Program-made: the position numbers and the translations under genes
The notes under the pieces: generated by a model
Database searches by the model: none
Seen by the model: the letters and a program-made list of their open reading frames with translations, nothing else
Told to the model about the DNA's origin: nothing
Source: Variovorax saccharolyticus
Lineage (GTDB): Bacteria; Pseudomonadota; Gammaproteobacteria; Burkholderiales; Burkholderiaceae_C
DNA: 64,000 bases
Reading direction: 5' to 3'
Assembly (NCBI RefSeq): GCF_030316765.1
Contig: NZ_JASZYT010000016.1
Coordinates: 49,561 to 113,560, forward strand
Part shown: piece by piece, positions 8,061 through 16,689 of the stretch
Layout: the number at the start of each line of letters is the position of its first letter
Position numbering within the stretch: the stretch's first letter is position 1

Positions 8061-9053
8061 ATGCGTAATTTTGGTAGGGTGAAGCTAAGCACGTGGCTTT
8101 TGGCCGCAATGCCCCTCGCGCTGGCCGGCTCGAACGCTGGGGCGCAGAGCACGTACCCCGCTCAGCCCATCAAGATGATGGTCGGCTTTGCGCCTGGAAG
8201 TGCGACCGACGTGCTGTCTCGCGTCGTGGCGCAGGGCCTATCCGAACGGATGGGACAACCGGTCGTCGTCGACAACAAGTCCGGAGCCGGCGGGAGTCTT
8301 GCAGCGGACGCCGTCGCGAAGTCCAAACCCGATGGCCATACGCTGCTGTTCGTGTCGAGCGCGATCGCTGTCAATCCGGCCGTGTATCCGAAGCTCACAT
8401 TCGATGTCAACGCGGATCTGACCCCCATCTCGCTCGTCGGCCGCGCCCCCCTCGTCATGCTCGTCAACCAATCGGTCGGAGTGAAAAACTTGAGCGAATT
8501 CATCGCTAAGGCCAAGACCAAGCCCGGGGCGCTGAACTTCGGGTCCTCCGGCCAGGGTGGCGCCGCCCACATGGCCACCGAGCTGTTCAGCATGACCGCC
8601 GAGGTAAAGCTGGTGCATGTTCCCTACCGCGGCAACAGCCAGGCCATCACAGCGCTCCTCGGGGGCGATGTCGATCTGATGATGGACACCCTCATCAACG
8701 CACTGCCTCAGCTCAAATCACCGAAGATTCATCCGTTGGCCATCACGGGTGATGCGCGGTCGGCACTCGCACCCGACGTGCCCACCTTCCGAGAGATGGG
8801 ATTGCCCCAGTTCGACACCCGAGTCATGTTCGGTGTGATGGGACCGGCCAACATGCCCAAGACCATGGTCGATCGGATCAACAAGGAGATTGCTGCAACA
8901 CTGAAATCAAAGGATGTAGCGAGTCGGCTTTCGGAAGCGGGAGGGCTGACGCTCGATGGCGGGAGCCCGGAGGAGTTCCGGCTCACGCTTCGAAAGGAAC
9001 TGGCGATGTGGAAGAAGGTTGCCGCGGAGGCGAAGGTCGTCGCCGATCAATGA
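8061..9053 (+). CDS. Bug-family (TctC) periplasmic solute-binding protein
   Basis: The third Bug receptor of the cluster, 330 residues. It has a signal peptide ending near SNAGAQ, then YPAQPIKMMVGFAPGSATDVLSRVVA, VVVDNKSGAGGSLAADAVA and LNFGSSGQGGAAHMATELF, all standard for the family. A clear AGGAAAG ribosome-binding site precedes the ATG at 8061. About 100 bases separate it from the carboxyltransferase-like gene. It is diverged from the other two Bug proteins in the window, so different ligands are likely. Confidence 0.92.
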   Translation: MRNFGRVKLSTWLLAAMPLALAGSNAGAQSTYPAQPIKMMVGFAPGSATDVLSRVVAQGLSERMGQPVVVDNKSGAGGSLAADAVAKSKPDGHTLLFVSSAIAVNPAVYPKLTFDVNADLTPISLVGRAPLVMLVNQSVGVKNLSEFIAKAKTKPGALNFGSSGQGGAAHMATELFSMTAEVKLVHVPYRGNSQAITALLGGDVDLMMDTLINALPQLKSPKIHPLAITGDARSALAPDVPTFREMGLPQFDTRVMFGVMGPANMPKTMVDRINKEIAATLKSKDVASRLSEAGGLTLDGGSPEEFRLTLRKELAMWKKVAAEAKVVADQ

Positions 9054-9352
9054 CGACGAAGGGGCGACCATCGAACGACTGCTTTTTGGCGACGAGCTTG
9101 GCGAATAGAACTTCCGCTTCGGGCCCTCCCCTGCCCTCCATCAGCGCCCGTCGTGCGGCTCCTGCGCAGCGGTAACCGTCTTTCGCTCGGCGGCGGCCGA
9201 GGACTCAGTTCGGCCAGGACCGGACATTGAGGACCGCCGCCTGAATCGGATACAACAGGGCCTCAGACCAAAGATCATGCGCAGCCCTGCTTGCCGTAGC
9301 ACACCGATGCAGCGCCCCTTCAAACGCTTCCCTTGATGTGTCTTTTGCTTCG
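9054..9352. other. Gap between convergent genes
   Basis: About 300 bases between the third Bug gene and the convergent flavodoxin gene. Short frames on the minus strand here have no recognisable family or ribosome-binding site. I see no gene. Confidence 0.4.
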
Positions 9353-9949
9353 CTATCTGGGTTTAGCCAGTCGGTTGCCCAGCCAGGCGTTGACGCGGTC
9401 CATGGTTTGCCGCTCCTGATCAGCCTGCATCGTGAAGGCAGGCCGTAGCTGAGCGCGGGGAGCGTGGCGAGCGATGACGCGCTCGCTGTTGCCGAGGCCA
9501 TAGCCTCCATGGGTTATGAACGGGAGGAGCGCTTTGGCACTCAGATCGTGGGATGACAAAAAGCTGCGGATGAGCGGCGGGGCCGTCTCGCCCCAGATGG
9601 GCAGGCCGAGGAAGACAGTCGCATAGCGGGCGATGTCCGGCACCTTCGCTTTGAGGGGCGGTTCAACGCCCTTGTCACGCTCCTGCCGCGCCTGTTCAAC
9701 CGTTGCGAGATATTCGTCCGGGTAGGGGTTCGCTGGCACGATCTCAAACATGTCCGCGCCAAAAGCGCGTTGGATCAAGCCGGCAACCACACGCGTGTTG
9801 CCGGTCCGCGAGAAGTAGGCAACGAGAACGGGCTCTTCAGGCCGGGCTATGCCCTGCCCAAAGGCAGAAGATGTCAACGTGCTTCCGAGCGAAAATCCAG
9901 CCACAGCGGCAAGTGCTTCGCGGCGCGTCCGGTCAGCAAAATCGTCCAT
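9353..9949 (-). CDS. Exported flavodoxin-like protein (Tat signal)
   Basis: A 198-residue protein of the flavodoxin_4 type. The N terminus has a twin-arginine signal (TRREALAAVAGFSLGSTL) ending near AFGQ. The FMN phosphate-binding loop follows as YFSRTGNTRVVAG, then the flavin loops FLGLPIWGETAPPLIRSFL and ITHGGYGLGNS. It would act as a periplasmic FMN electron carrier or quinone reductase. It is the last gene of a minus-strand oxidoreductase run and follows the cupin gene after 17 bases. The Tat signal is in keeping with export of a protein folded around its cofactor. Confidence 0.85.
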   Translation of the reverse strand: MDDFADRTRREALAAVAGFSLGSTLTSSAFGQGIARPEEPVLVAYFSRTGNTRVVAGLIQRAFGADMFEIVPANPYPDEYLATVEQARQERDKGVEPPLKAKVPDIARYATVFLGLPIWGETAPPLIRSFLSSHDLSAKALLPFITHGGYGLGNSERVIARHAPRAQLRPAFTMQADQERQTMDRVNAWLGNRLAKPR

Positions 9950-9966
9950 TGCTCGTTCCTCTCATC

Positions 9967-10371
9967 TCAGGCTGGACCGCCGAGGTATTCCTCGTCGGTC
10001 ACCTTTTCGAGCCAGTTCACAGCCTTGCCGTCCAGCGACTCCTGAATCGCCATGTGCGTCATGGCCGTGGTCGGCGTTGCGCCATGCCAGTGCTTGTGGC
10101 CGGGCGGGCACCAGATCACATCGCCAGCCCTGATCTCGACGATCGGCTCTCCTTCACATTGGGTCCACCCGCAACCAGCCGTCACGACCAGGATTTGACC
10201 GAGCGGATGGGTGTGCCACGCCGACCGGGCGCCTGGCTCGAACGTCACGTTGGCGCACGACACGCGTGCGGGATCAGTGGCGCTGTGAAGCGGATCGATT
10301 CGAACAGTGCCGGTGAAATAGCCTTCAGGGCCTTTTTGCGAAGCCTGTGAACCGGCGCGTTTGAGCAGCAT
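9967..10371 (-). CDS. Cupin-domain protein
   Basis: A 134-residue single-domain cupin. Motif 1 is seen as WHTHPLGQILVVTAGCGW and motif 2 as PPGHKHWHGATP, giving His and other ligands for one metal ion. The arrangement resembles the small cupins annotated as (R)-mandelonitrile lyase-like or as partners of carboxymuconolactone decarboxylases, often found beside flavodoxins and aldo/keto reductases. The reaction cannot be fixed from sequence. It sits between the flavodoxin and FGE-like genes in a tight minus-strand run. Confidence 0.85.
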   Translation of the reverse strand: MLLKRAGSQASQKGPEGYFTGTVRIDPLHSATDPARVSCANVTFEPGARSAWHTHPLGQILVVTAGCGWTQCEGEPIVEIRAGDVIWCPPGHKHWHGATPTTAMTHMAIQESLDGKAVNWLEKVTDEEYLGGPA

Positions 10372-10404
10372 GGGAGTTCTCCTTGTGGGGTTAGGTGTGA
10401 CCGC

Positions 10405-11298
10405 TCAGTGCGTTGGCGGTTCGATGCGCACCAGCCGAAGACCGATGCTGATGCCGCGATAGTCCGGTGGATATGGCTTGCGGATCGACGAGTTCCAGCC
10501 ACCTGAGCTTGAATGCCAGCTTCCACCGCGAACGACCTTGCTGGTACCGGATGCAGGCCCAGCAGGATCGGTTGCTGCATTCGCGGAATAAGGGCCATAC
10601 CAGTCGGAAGCCCATTCCCATACATTGCCATGCATGTCATAGAGTCCCCAAGGATTGGGCTTTTTCTGCCCGACAGGGTGAGTAGCGCCACTGACAAAAT
10701 CCTCGCCGTACCAGGCATGGTTGGCCAAGTCCTTTTCGTTGTCGCCAAACGAATAGAGTGTGCTCGTTCCGGCGCGGGCCGCGTACTCCCACTCGGCCTC
10801 AGTTGGCAACCTGTAGACGGGTCGCGCCTCTTTTGCGTTGAGGCGCGCAATGAACGCCTGTGCCTCGTTCCACGACACTGTGGCCGGTTGGTCAGGCCGG
10901 CGTAGGCGCTGCGCCATGCCGGGCAGGTCGTAGAACGGGTTTGAGCGCGAGCCTTCAAAAGGGCTCTTCTCCATCACCATCTCCCACTGCGCCTGTGTTA
11001 CTTCATGGCGGGCCATGTAGAACGAGCGGCTGATGTGCACTTCATGACGCGGGCGCTCTGAAGTGCCCGCTTCCCGCTCCTGATCGCCGGCGCCCATCCG
11101 GAAGCTTCCCGCGGGGACCAAAACAAAGGCCATGTTCAGGCGCTTGTCCAGGTACGACTGCGTCGAAGCAGTTGGTGGCGCAGCCTCCGCCGTCTGCACC
11201 GTGGCCATGGCTGCCATTAATGCGCCTGCGGTCCATTGCAGGGCTCGCCTTTTCCAGTTGGCATGGCTCGTTCGCGCGGCGTCATCAACGATCTTCAT
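10405..11298 (-). CDS. FGE-sulfatase (SUMF1) domain protein without catalytic cysteines
   Basis: A 297-residue protein with an N-terminal hydrophobic signal (ALQWTAGALMAAMATVQTAEA) and a formylglycine-generating-enzyme domain: FVLVPAGSFRMGAG, HEVTQAQW, YRLPTEAEWEYAARAG, NPWGLYDMHGNVWEW and VVRGGSW. True formylglycine-generating enzymes use two Cys in the C-terminal core. Here that stretch is GGSWHSSSGGWNSSIRK, and the whole protein contains no Cys. It is therefore unlikely to activate the sulfatase at the start of the window and may be a structural, binding or other oxidoreductase-associated member. Its start overlaps the SDR stop by 4 bases (ATGA), indicating coupled translation. Confidence 0.85.
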   Translation of the reverse strand: MKIVDDAARTSHANWKRRALQWTAGALMAAMATVQTAEAAPPTASTQSYLDKRLNMAFVLVPAGSFRMGAGDQEREAGTSERPRHEVHISRSFYMARHEVTQAQWEMVMEKSPFEGSRSNPFYDLPGMAQRLRRPDQPATVSWNEAQAFIARLNAKEARPVYRLPTEAEWEYAARAGTSTLYSFGDNEKDLANHAWYGEDFVSGATHPVGQKKPNPWGLYDMHGNVWEWASDWYGPYSANAATDPAGPASGTSKVVRGGSWHSSSGGWNSSIRKPYPPDYRGISIGLRLVRIEPPTH

Positions 11299-12146
11299 GA
11301 CTCTGCCTTCTTCGTCTTTTCACTAGGGGCGAGTTCGCCGAAGAAGAAGGAGGCAGTGACACCGCCATCCATCAGGATGTCGCTCCCCGTGAAGAAAGTG
11401 CCTTCCGGCCCCATCAGCAGTGCCGCAATGGCGCCGACTTCGTCGGGTGTGCCGCCGCGTCCCGCGGGGCTCAGATCGAGCATGCGGCGATAACCTTCAC
11501 CGCGCGGCCCCGTGAGCTCATCCCGCGCGAGCGGCGTGAAGATGATCCCGGGGCTGATGGTGTTGACCCTCGCGCCGCGTTTGCCCCAGCGCACGGCTTC
11601 TGCCATCACACGCAGCGCGTTGGCGCGCTTGGAGAGCTGATAGGCATGGAGGGAGTCCTTGATCTGGTCAGCCCGCAAGAATGCAAGCTGCAAGAGATCG
11701 TCGGCAGGGGTCAACGCAAGCGCCTGGTTCTGCTCTTCGCTCAGCGCGCCGAGGCGGTGGCCGGATTGCGAAGCAATGACGACGCCGGATCCTCCGGCTG
11801 CGATCTGGTTGCCGAATTCTTCGAGCACGAGCGCCGTCCCGTAGAGGTCGACATGCAGGATGGTTTCCGGCGACGCCTGCGAAGGCGAGACGCCGGCCGC
11901 ATGGATGACGCGGCTGATGGGGCCGAGCGCAGCGGCCTGCTCAGCAAGAGCATGAACGGATTCGCGCTTCGAGACATCGACCGTTCCGGTCTCGACTTCA
12001 AAGCCGGCACCGAGCAACACCTCGGCGGCGCGGTCTGCATTTTCCTTCTTGAGGTCAGCCAGAAGGATCCTGCGGCCCGCGCTCACGCGCCGCGCAACTG
12101 CCTGGCCAATGGAGCCTGCGCCGATCAGTACAACGACTTCTTTCAT
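11295..12146 (-). CDS. Short-chain dehydrogenase/reductase
   Basis: A 283-residue SDR oxidoreductase. The Rossmann cofactor site is LIGAGSIGQAVARR (G-x-G-x-x-G) and the active site has IASQSGHR with the Ser and YQLSK with Tyr and Lys. The C-terminal part PAGRGGTPDEVGAIAALLMG plus SDILMDGGV is standard for classical SDRs. It would oxidise or reduce a hydroxyl/carbonyl substrate with NAD(P). It overlaps the FGE-like gene by 4 bases and follows aldo/keto reductase 1 by about 56 bases. Substrate unknown. Confidence 0.9.
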   Translation of the reverse strand: MKEVVVLIGAGSIGQAVARRVSAGRRILLADLKKENADRAAEVLLGAGFEVETGTVDVSKRESVHALAEQAAALGPISRVIHAAGVSPSQASPETILHVDLYGTALVLEEFGNQIAAGGSGVVIASQSGHRLGALSEEQNQALALTPADDLLQLAFLRADQIKDSLHAYQLSKRANALRVMAEAVRWGKRGARVNTISPGIIFTPLARDELTGPRGEGYRRMLDLSPAGRGGTPDEVGAIAALLMGPEGTFFTGSDILMDGGVTASFFFGELAPSEKTKKAES

Positions 12147-12202
12147 GGACCTATCCCTTCGTATGTGTGATTGAGGGCGCGGACCATCCGCGCCTGTCTG
12201 CG

Positions 12203-13186
12203 TCAGCGTCCGACGAGCTTTTGCCGGTCTGCGGAGTAGCGCTCGCCCTGGACGGGCGTCTGCTGAACCGCTGCTTCGATCTCGGCAAGGTCCTCTGCGC
12301 TCAGCGATACGTCCGCTGCGCCAATGTTCTCTTCAAGCCTGTGCAGCTTGGTGGTGCCGGGGATCGGCACGATCCAAGGTTTTTGCGCCAGCAGCCATGC
12401 AAGCGCCAACTGGGCAGGGGTCACACCTTTGCGCGACGCGATGCTGGCAAGGCTGTCGACCAGCGCGCGGTTCGCCTGGCGCGCTTCCGGCGCAAAGCGC
12501 GGGACGCTGTTGCGGAAATCTGTTGCACCAAAAGCAGTTTTTTCGTCGATGGCACCGGTAAGGAACCCCTTGCCGAGCGGGCTGAACGGCACGAAGCCGA
12601 TGCCCAGTTCTTCCAGCAACGGAAGAATCTCCTTCTCGGGCGCGCGCCACCACAGCGAGTATTCGCTCTGGAGCGCGGTGACGGGTTGCACGGCATGCGC
12701 ACGGCGGATGCTTTCAACTCCAGCTTCCGAGAGACCGAAGTGCTTGACCTTGCCCTCCTCGATCAGTTGCTTGACTGTTCCAGCAACATCATCGATCGGC
12801 ACGTTCGGGTCGGTGCGGTGTTGGTAGAAAAGATCGATGCGGTCCGTGCGCAGACGCTTCAGCGCTTCTTCTGCGACCTGGCGGATACGCTCCGGCCGCG
12901 AGTCGAGGCCCTTTCGCGTATCTCCCTCCTTGAAGCCGAACTTGGTCGCGATCACGACCTTGTCGCGCATGGGTTCGAGCGCTTCGCCAACGACGCTTTC
13001 GTTGATGAATGGCCCGTAGGCTTCCGCGCTGTCGAAGAAGGTAACGCCGCGATCAAACGCCGCCCGGATCAGCTTTATCGCTTCGGACGTGTCGGTCGCG
13101 GGGCCGTAGCCGTAGCTAAGGCCCATGCAGCCGAGGCCGAGCGTGGAAACGGAGAGGCCGCTCTTGCCGAGCTGACGCTGTTGCAT
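12203..13186 (-). CDS. Aldo/keto reductase (1)
   Basis: A 327-residue AKR of the YhdN/YakC-like type. The catalytic residues are visible: Asp and Tyr in FFDSAEAYGPF, Lys in VIATKFGF and His in LFYQHRTDP. The NADP-binding end is WIVPIPGTTKLHRLEENIGA. It reduces aldehydes or ketones with NADPH. It is paralogous to the AKR at 13809-14801, with many matching blocks, separated only by a small NAD(P)-binding protein gene. A good ribosome-binding site (AAAGGAACA) precedes the ATG at 13186. Confidence 0.92.
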   Translation of the reverse strand: MQQRQLGKSGLSVSTLGLGCMGLSYGYGPATDTSEAIKLIRAAFDRGVTFFDSAEAYGPFINESVVGEALEPMRDKVVIATKFGFKEGDTRKGLDSRPERIRQVAEEALKRLRTDRIDLFYQHRTDPNVPIDDVAGTVKQLIEEGKVKHFGLSEAGVESIRRAHAVQPVTALQSEYSLWWRAPEKEILPLLEELGIGFVPFSPLGKGFLTGAIDEKTAFGATDFRNSVPRFAPEARQANRALVDSLASIASRKGVTPAQLALAWLLAQKPWIVPIPGTTKLHRLEENIGAADVSLSAEDLAEIEAAVQQTPVQGERYSADRQKLVGR

Positions 13187-13216
13187 GATGTGTTCCTTTT
13201 CTGTTGTGGGACCGGA

Positions 13217-13798
13217 TTAATTGCTGACGCCGAGGCTGCTGCGGACGTGCAGCGACGGCGACAGGCAAAGCTTGGCAATGAGGTAGGCGAGACTGTTCAT
13301 GGAGACGTCGTGGCCCTTGAACGGCTCGCCCTTCTGGGTGATCGTGAAGTCGATCGACGGGTCGCGGGTGAACCAGCCCGGCCGCAGGATCGTGTAGTCA
13401 AGGTCCGAAGCCTCAATCACGGCCGCCGAATCGCGGTAGGGATCAAGAATGCTCCTGTAGCTCTCGCCCGGCACCTCCCCATAGATCCCCATCGAGCTGA
13501 TGAAGATCAGGCGTTTCAGTCCGGCTCTATGCATCGCACCAACGATGGCGCGCGCTTGCTGTCCCATCTCGCCGGCGAGACTGGCGTAGACAGCGTCCTG
13601 GCCTTTCATGGCAACGGTGAGCGCTGCCTCATTGGTCGCATCGCCTTCAACGATGGTGACGCGGGCAGGGGCCGGCTTCGGCAAGCGTGAAGCGCGCCGC
13701 AGAAACAGCGTCAGATGGGCATCGGTCTCAGCCAGCAATCGGGCTGTCGTGTGACGAGCCAGTTGCCCGTTGGCCCCGACGATCAGGATGTTCATCAT
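13217..13798 (-). CDS. NAD(P)-binding atypical SDR/NmrA-like protein
   Basis: A 193-residue protein with an N-terminal Rossmann fold (MNILIVGANGQLARHTTARLL), then a DAVYASLAGEMGQQARAIVGAM segment and RLIFISSMGIYG, as in NAD(P)H-binding SDR-like proteins of the YwnB/NmrA group. The starts MM at 13798/13795 fit the Rossmann strand at the N terminus; an upstream ATG at 13861 would run into the neighbouring AKR. It lies 10 bases after that gene and about 30 before the other AKR. Function probably redox or regulatory; substrate unknown. Confidence 0.85.
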   Translation of the reverse strand: MMNILIVGANGQLARHTTARLLAETDAHLTLFLRRASRLPKPAPARVTIVEGDATNEAALTVAMKGQDAVYASLAGEMGQQARAIVGAMHRAGLKRLIFISSMGIYGEVPGESYRSILDPYRDSAAVIEASDLDYTILRPGWFTRDPSIDFTITQKGEPFKGHDVSMNSLAYLIAKLCLSPSLHVRSSLGVSN

Positions 13799-13808
13799 CT
13801 TCAGTTCT

Positions 13809-14801
13809 TCACTTGTCTTCCATCGCGGTAAGACCTTCGGAGAGCGGCGCGCCTTTGACATCGATGGTGGCGAAAGCCGTATCGATCTCCTTCACGTCGT
13901 TGGGCGTCAGAACGAGGTCTGCTGCCGCAAGGTTGTCGTCAAGGTGCACAGACTTCGTCGCGCCCGGTATCGGAACGAGATAGGGCCGCTGCGCCAGCAG
14001 CCATGCGAGCGCGATCTGGGCTGGGGTGCAGCCCTTGCGCGCGCCGAGCCCTCGCAGGAATTCGACGACGGCAAAGTTGGCCTGGAGCGCCTCCGGCGTG
14101 AAACGCGGGAAGCTGGCACGCAGATCGTTCGCATCTTCGAACTTCGTATCTGGGGTGATCTGCCCGGTGAGGAAGCCTTGACCCAGGGGCCCCCAAGCGA
14201 CGAAGCCGATGCCGAGTTCGTCGCAGAGATCGAGGAGCGCGTCTTCTGGCTCGCGCATCCAGAGCGAATAGTGGTTCTGGATCGCGGCGACCGGCTGAAC
14301 AGCGTGAGCGCGGCGGATCGTTGCAGCGCCAGCCTCCGACAGGCCGAAGTGCTTGACCTTGCCTTCGGCAATGAGGTCCTTCACGGTGCCCGCAACGTCT
14401 TCGATCGGCACGGCCGGATCGACCCGGTGCTGGTAAAGCAAATCGATGCGATCGGTGCGCAGACGCTTCAGCGACGCTTCGACCACATCGCGGATATGTG
14501 AGGGGCGGCTGTCGAGGCCGACGATGGCGCCGCTCTCATCGAGCTTGAATCCAAACTTTGTTGCAATAGTGACCTGGTCTCGAATGGGCTCAAGGGCTTC
14601 GCCAACGAGCTTTTCGTTGGTGAACGGGCCGTAGCCTTCGGCCGTATCAAACAGGGTCACGCCGCGCGCAGCGGCGTCGCGGATCATCGCGATGCCTTCC
14701 TGACGATCGGCGGCCGGGCCGAGGCCAAAGCTGAGCCCCATGCAGCCAAGACCGAGGGCAGAAACGACAGGCCCGTTGGTTCCAAGTTGGCGGGTTTTCA
14801 T
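13809..14801 (-). CDS. Aldo/keto reductase (2)
   Basis: A 330-residue AKR, the first gene of the minus-strand oxidoreductase run. Catalytic Asp/Tyr are in LFDTAEGYGPF, Lys in IATKFGFKLD and His in LLYQHRVDP; the cofactor end is YLVPIPGATKSVHLDDNLAA. It shares block order and much wording with the AKR at 12203-13186, so the two arose by duplication or joint transfer. It is divergent from the LysR gene at 14904, which probably controls the run. Confidence 0.92.
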   Translation of the reverse strand: MKTRQLGTNGPVVSALGLGCMGLSFGLGPAADRQEGIAMIRDAAARGVTLFDTAEGYGPFTNEKLVGEALEPIRDQVTIATKFGFKLDESGAIVGLDSRPSHIRDVVEASLKRLRTDRIDLLYQHRVDPAVPIEDVAGTVKDLIAEGKVKHFGLSEAGAATIRRAHAVQPVAAIQNHYSLWMREPEDALLDLCDELGIGFVAWGPLGQGFLTGQITPDTKFEDANDLRASFPRFTPEALQANFAVVEFLRGLGARKGCTPAQIALAWLLAQRPYLVPIPGATKSVHLDDNLAAADLVLTPNDVKEIDTAFATIDVKGAPLSEGLTAMEDK

Positions 14802-14903
14802 TAAGGTCTCAATCAGATTCGTTGCGATGGATTGAATTTAGGTCTTGCCCCATTTATTGACTAGACTGCTAAACTGACATGGACTTAGTAGAGGAATCGA
14901 TGA
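14802..14903. promoter_or_regulatory. Divergent promoter region, AKR operon / LysR gene
   Basis: About 100 bases, richer in A and T than the surroundings, separate the minus-strand oxidoreductase run from the plus-strand LysR gene. This is the usual place for a LysR operator and two back-to-back promoters. Short repeats around CTAG and TTAGTAG occur near 14870-14890, but I cannot define one clear operator. A GAGGAATCG site precedes the LysR ATG. Confidence 0.5.
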
Positions 14904-15824
14904 ATGGGGCGTTTGGACGATCTGGCGGCATTTGCCGCGGTGGTGCGGGCCGGAAGCTTCACGCGGGCCGCGGCGCAGCTCGGCATCACCCAGTCCTCGC
15001 TGAGCCAGACGATCCGGAACCTTGAAGGCCGGCTCGACCTGAAGCTGCTGAACCGGACAACGCGCAGCGTCTCACCGACCGAAGCGGGAGAGCGCTTGTT
15101 TCAGACGGTCGCCCCGCGTTTTGCCGACATCGAGGCAGAACTAGCTGTCCTAGGCGAGCTACGCGGCAAGCCAGCTGGTCTTGTCCGAATTACCGCCACG
15201 GAGCACGCGGTGAAAACGCTGATCTGGCCGCGGCTGCTGCCTTGGCTGGCGCAATACCCGGACATCAAGATAGAGGTCAGCGCGGACAACCGCTTCACCG
15301 ACATCGTGGCCGATCGCTTCGACATCGGTATTCGGCTTGGGGGCGATGTGGCGAAAGACATGATCGCTGTCAGGATCGCGCCGGATCTCCGACTGGTCGT
15401 TGTCGGCGCGCCCAGTTACTTCGCGGAGCACGGACGGCCAGAGAGCCCGGCTGAACTGGACAAGCATGACTGCATCGCAATGCGCCTGCCGACGCACGGC
15501 GGGCTTTTGAACTGGGAGTTTTCGCAAGGGACCCACACCGTAGTCAATCACGTCAATGGCCGCCTTGTCTTCAACAACAATGACCTCATGGTGTCAGCCG
15601 CGGTCGCGGGGCATGGGCTCGCGTGGCTTCCCGAAGATTTGGTTCGTCTCTCGATTGAGGCCGGTCAACTCGAGACCTGTCTTGACGCCTGGTCAATGTG
15701 TTATCCGGGGTATCACCTCTACTACGCTAGCCGCCGCGCTTCGCCCGCATTGAATCTGGTCGTCGAAGCGCTTCGCAACAACGCCGCCGCAGGTTCATCT
15801 GGCTCCTCAAACGTTCGCGCGTGA
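14904..15824 (+). CDS. LysR-family transcriptional regulator
   Basis: A 306-residue LysR regulator of the group that controls neighbouring SDR/AKR genes. The helix-turn-helix is at about residues 15-45 (GSFTRAAAQLGITQSSLSQ), followed by LLNRTTRSVSPTEAGE and a substrate-binding domain with DIVADRFDIGIRLG. The ATG at 14904 has GAGGAATCG upstream; an overlapping ATG at 14899 is out of frame. It is divergent from the oxidoreductase run and is its likely local regulator. The effector is unknown. Confidence 0.92.
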   Translation: MGRLDDLAAFAAVVRAGSFTRAAAQLGITQSSLSQTIRNLEGRLDLKLLNRTTRSVSPTEAGERLFQTVAPRFADIEAELAVLGELRGKPAGLVRITATEHAVKTLIWPRLLPWLAQYPDIKIEVSADNRFTDIVADRFDIGIRLGGDVAKDMIAVRIAPDLRLVVVGAPSYFAEHGRPESPAELDKHDCIAMRLPTHGGLLNWEFSQGTHTVVNHVNGRLVFNNNDLMVSAAVAGHGLAWLPEDLVRLSIEAGQLETCLDAWSMCYPGYHLYYASRRASPALNLVVEALRNNAAAGSSGSSNVRA

Positions 15825-15882
15825 TCACATCGAGGTCTCAGGGCCCGGAGCGCCGATTCGCAGCTTGCGGAAGCTGCCGTTC

Positions 15883-16258
15883 GCGCACAATGTCGTCTTC
15901 ATCGTCCGTCGCACAGGAGAGGCGGCGTGATCCGGCACACGGGGAGAAACGATACCGACCCTTGCACGACGGAGCGGAGGCGCGGCGCTCCTCTCTGCAA
16001 TTCCCTGTGGTCGGCATCGGCGCGTCCGCGGGCGGTAGCGCCGCGGCCCTGAAGCTGTTCGAACACATGACCGAGGAGCCTGGAATGGCCTTCGTGGTGT
16101 GCTGCATCTATCGCCCGAGGACGAGAGCCAGGCTGATCCGATCCTTCAACGGGTTACACGAAGCGCACGTCATCATGATGCTTGACGGCCAGCGCGAGCG
16201 ATTGGAACCCGATAGCCACCGGCTGCGATGTCTAGCGAAGTCCGACACCGGCCCGTAG
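15883..16258 (+). pseudogene. Remnant of a CheB-type methylesterase domain
   Basis: The translated frame holds FPVVGIGASAGGSAAALKLFEHM and a following GMAFVVC, the start of a CheB methylesterase domain as found in CheB/CheR/PAS fusion proteins. It then drifts through a weak match (about ERLEPDSHRL) and stops. The catalytic His and Asp regions of CheB are missing, the piece is well under half the domain, and no CheR or kinase part follows. The N-terminal piece before FPVVG is low-complexity. I read it as a decayed fragment of a larger signalling protein. Confidence 0.55.
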
Positions 16259-16477
16259 GCTACGTTGCTGCTGGACCCAGCGCACAGCCATCTGCTCCGC
16301 CCATCGAAGGGCCGCCCACTCAGATTGAAATCCCCGAGAGCCCTGCGCGAGCAGAAGAATTTCCGGCTCAGGCCACGGACGCAACCTTTCAAGTTGAGCT
16401 CGAAACAGCCCGGGCCGTTCCTCCACTGCGCCACAGATGAATCGCTCATCGCCGTAAGCGAATACGAGCCTGGACAT
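16232..16477 (-). CDS. Small hypothetical protein
   Basis: An 81-residue protein of unknown family. Gene status is supported by a perfect AAGGAGG ribosome-binding site a few bases before the ATG at 16477. The protein also has a sensible composition, with a Trp-rich C-terminal half (SEWAALRWAEQMAVRWVQQQ) that could form an amphipathic helix. No signal peptide or membrane segment. It overlaps the end of the CheB remnant on the other strand. I do not recognise the family. Confidence 0.5.
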   Translation of the reverse strand: MSRLVFAYGDERFICGAVEERPGLFRAQLERLRPWPEPEILLLAQGSRGFQSEWAALRWAEQMAVRWVQQQRSLRAGVGLR

Positions 16478-16689
16478 CTAGCCTCCTTGACGAAAGGAAG
16501 ATCAAAGCATCGATGTAGGCGGCACAGGCCAAGACCGGATTGGACTCCTCCTGGTGCAAGGAATCCCCTACATGCCCGCGTTTTTGGTTCGCAGCCGAGG
16601 CTCGAACTTCGCTCACCATCTCAGGGAGGGACACAAAACTTACACCGTAGGTGCTGGACATCGGTTGCACGAGGCGTAGCATTCTCGGG

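Noticed and set aside
12167..13690. Plus-strand open frame of 507 codons
   Set aside because: It lies entirely antisense to the aldo/keto reductase and NAD(P)-binding genes, whose motifs are clear; the translation is low in family features and is a GC-rich shadow.
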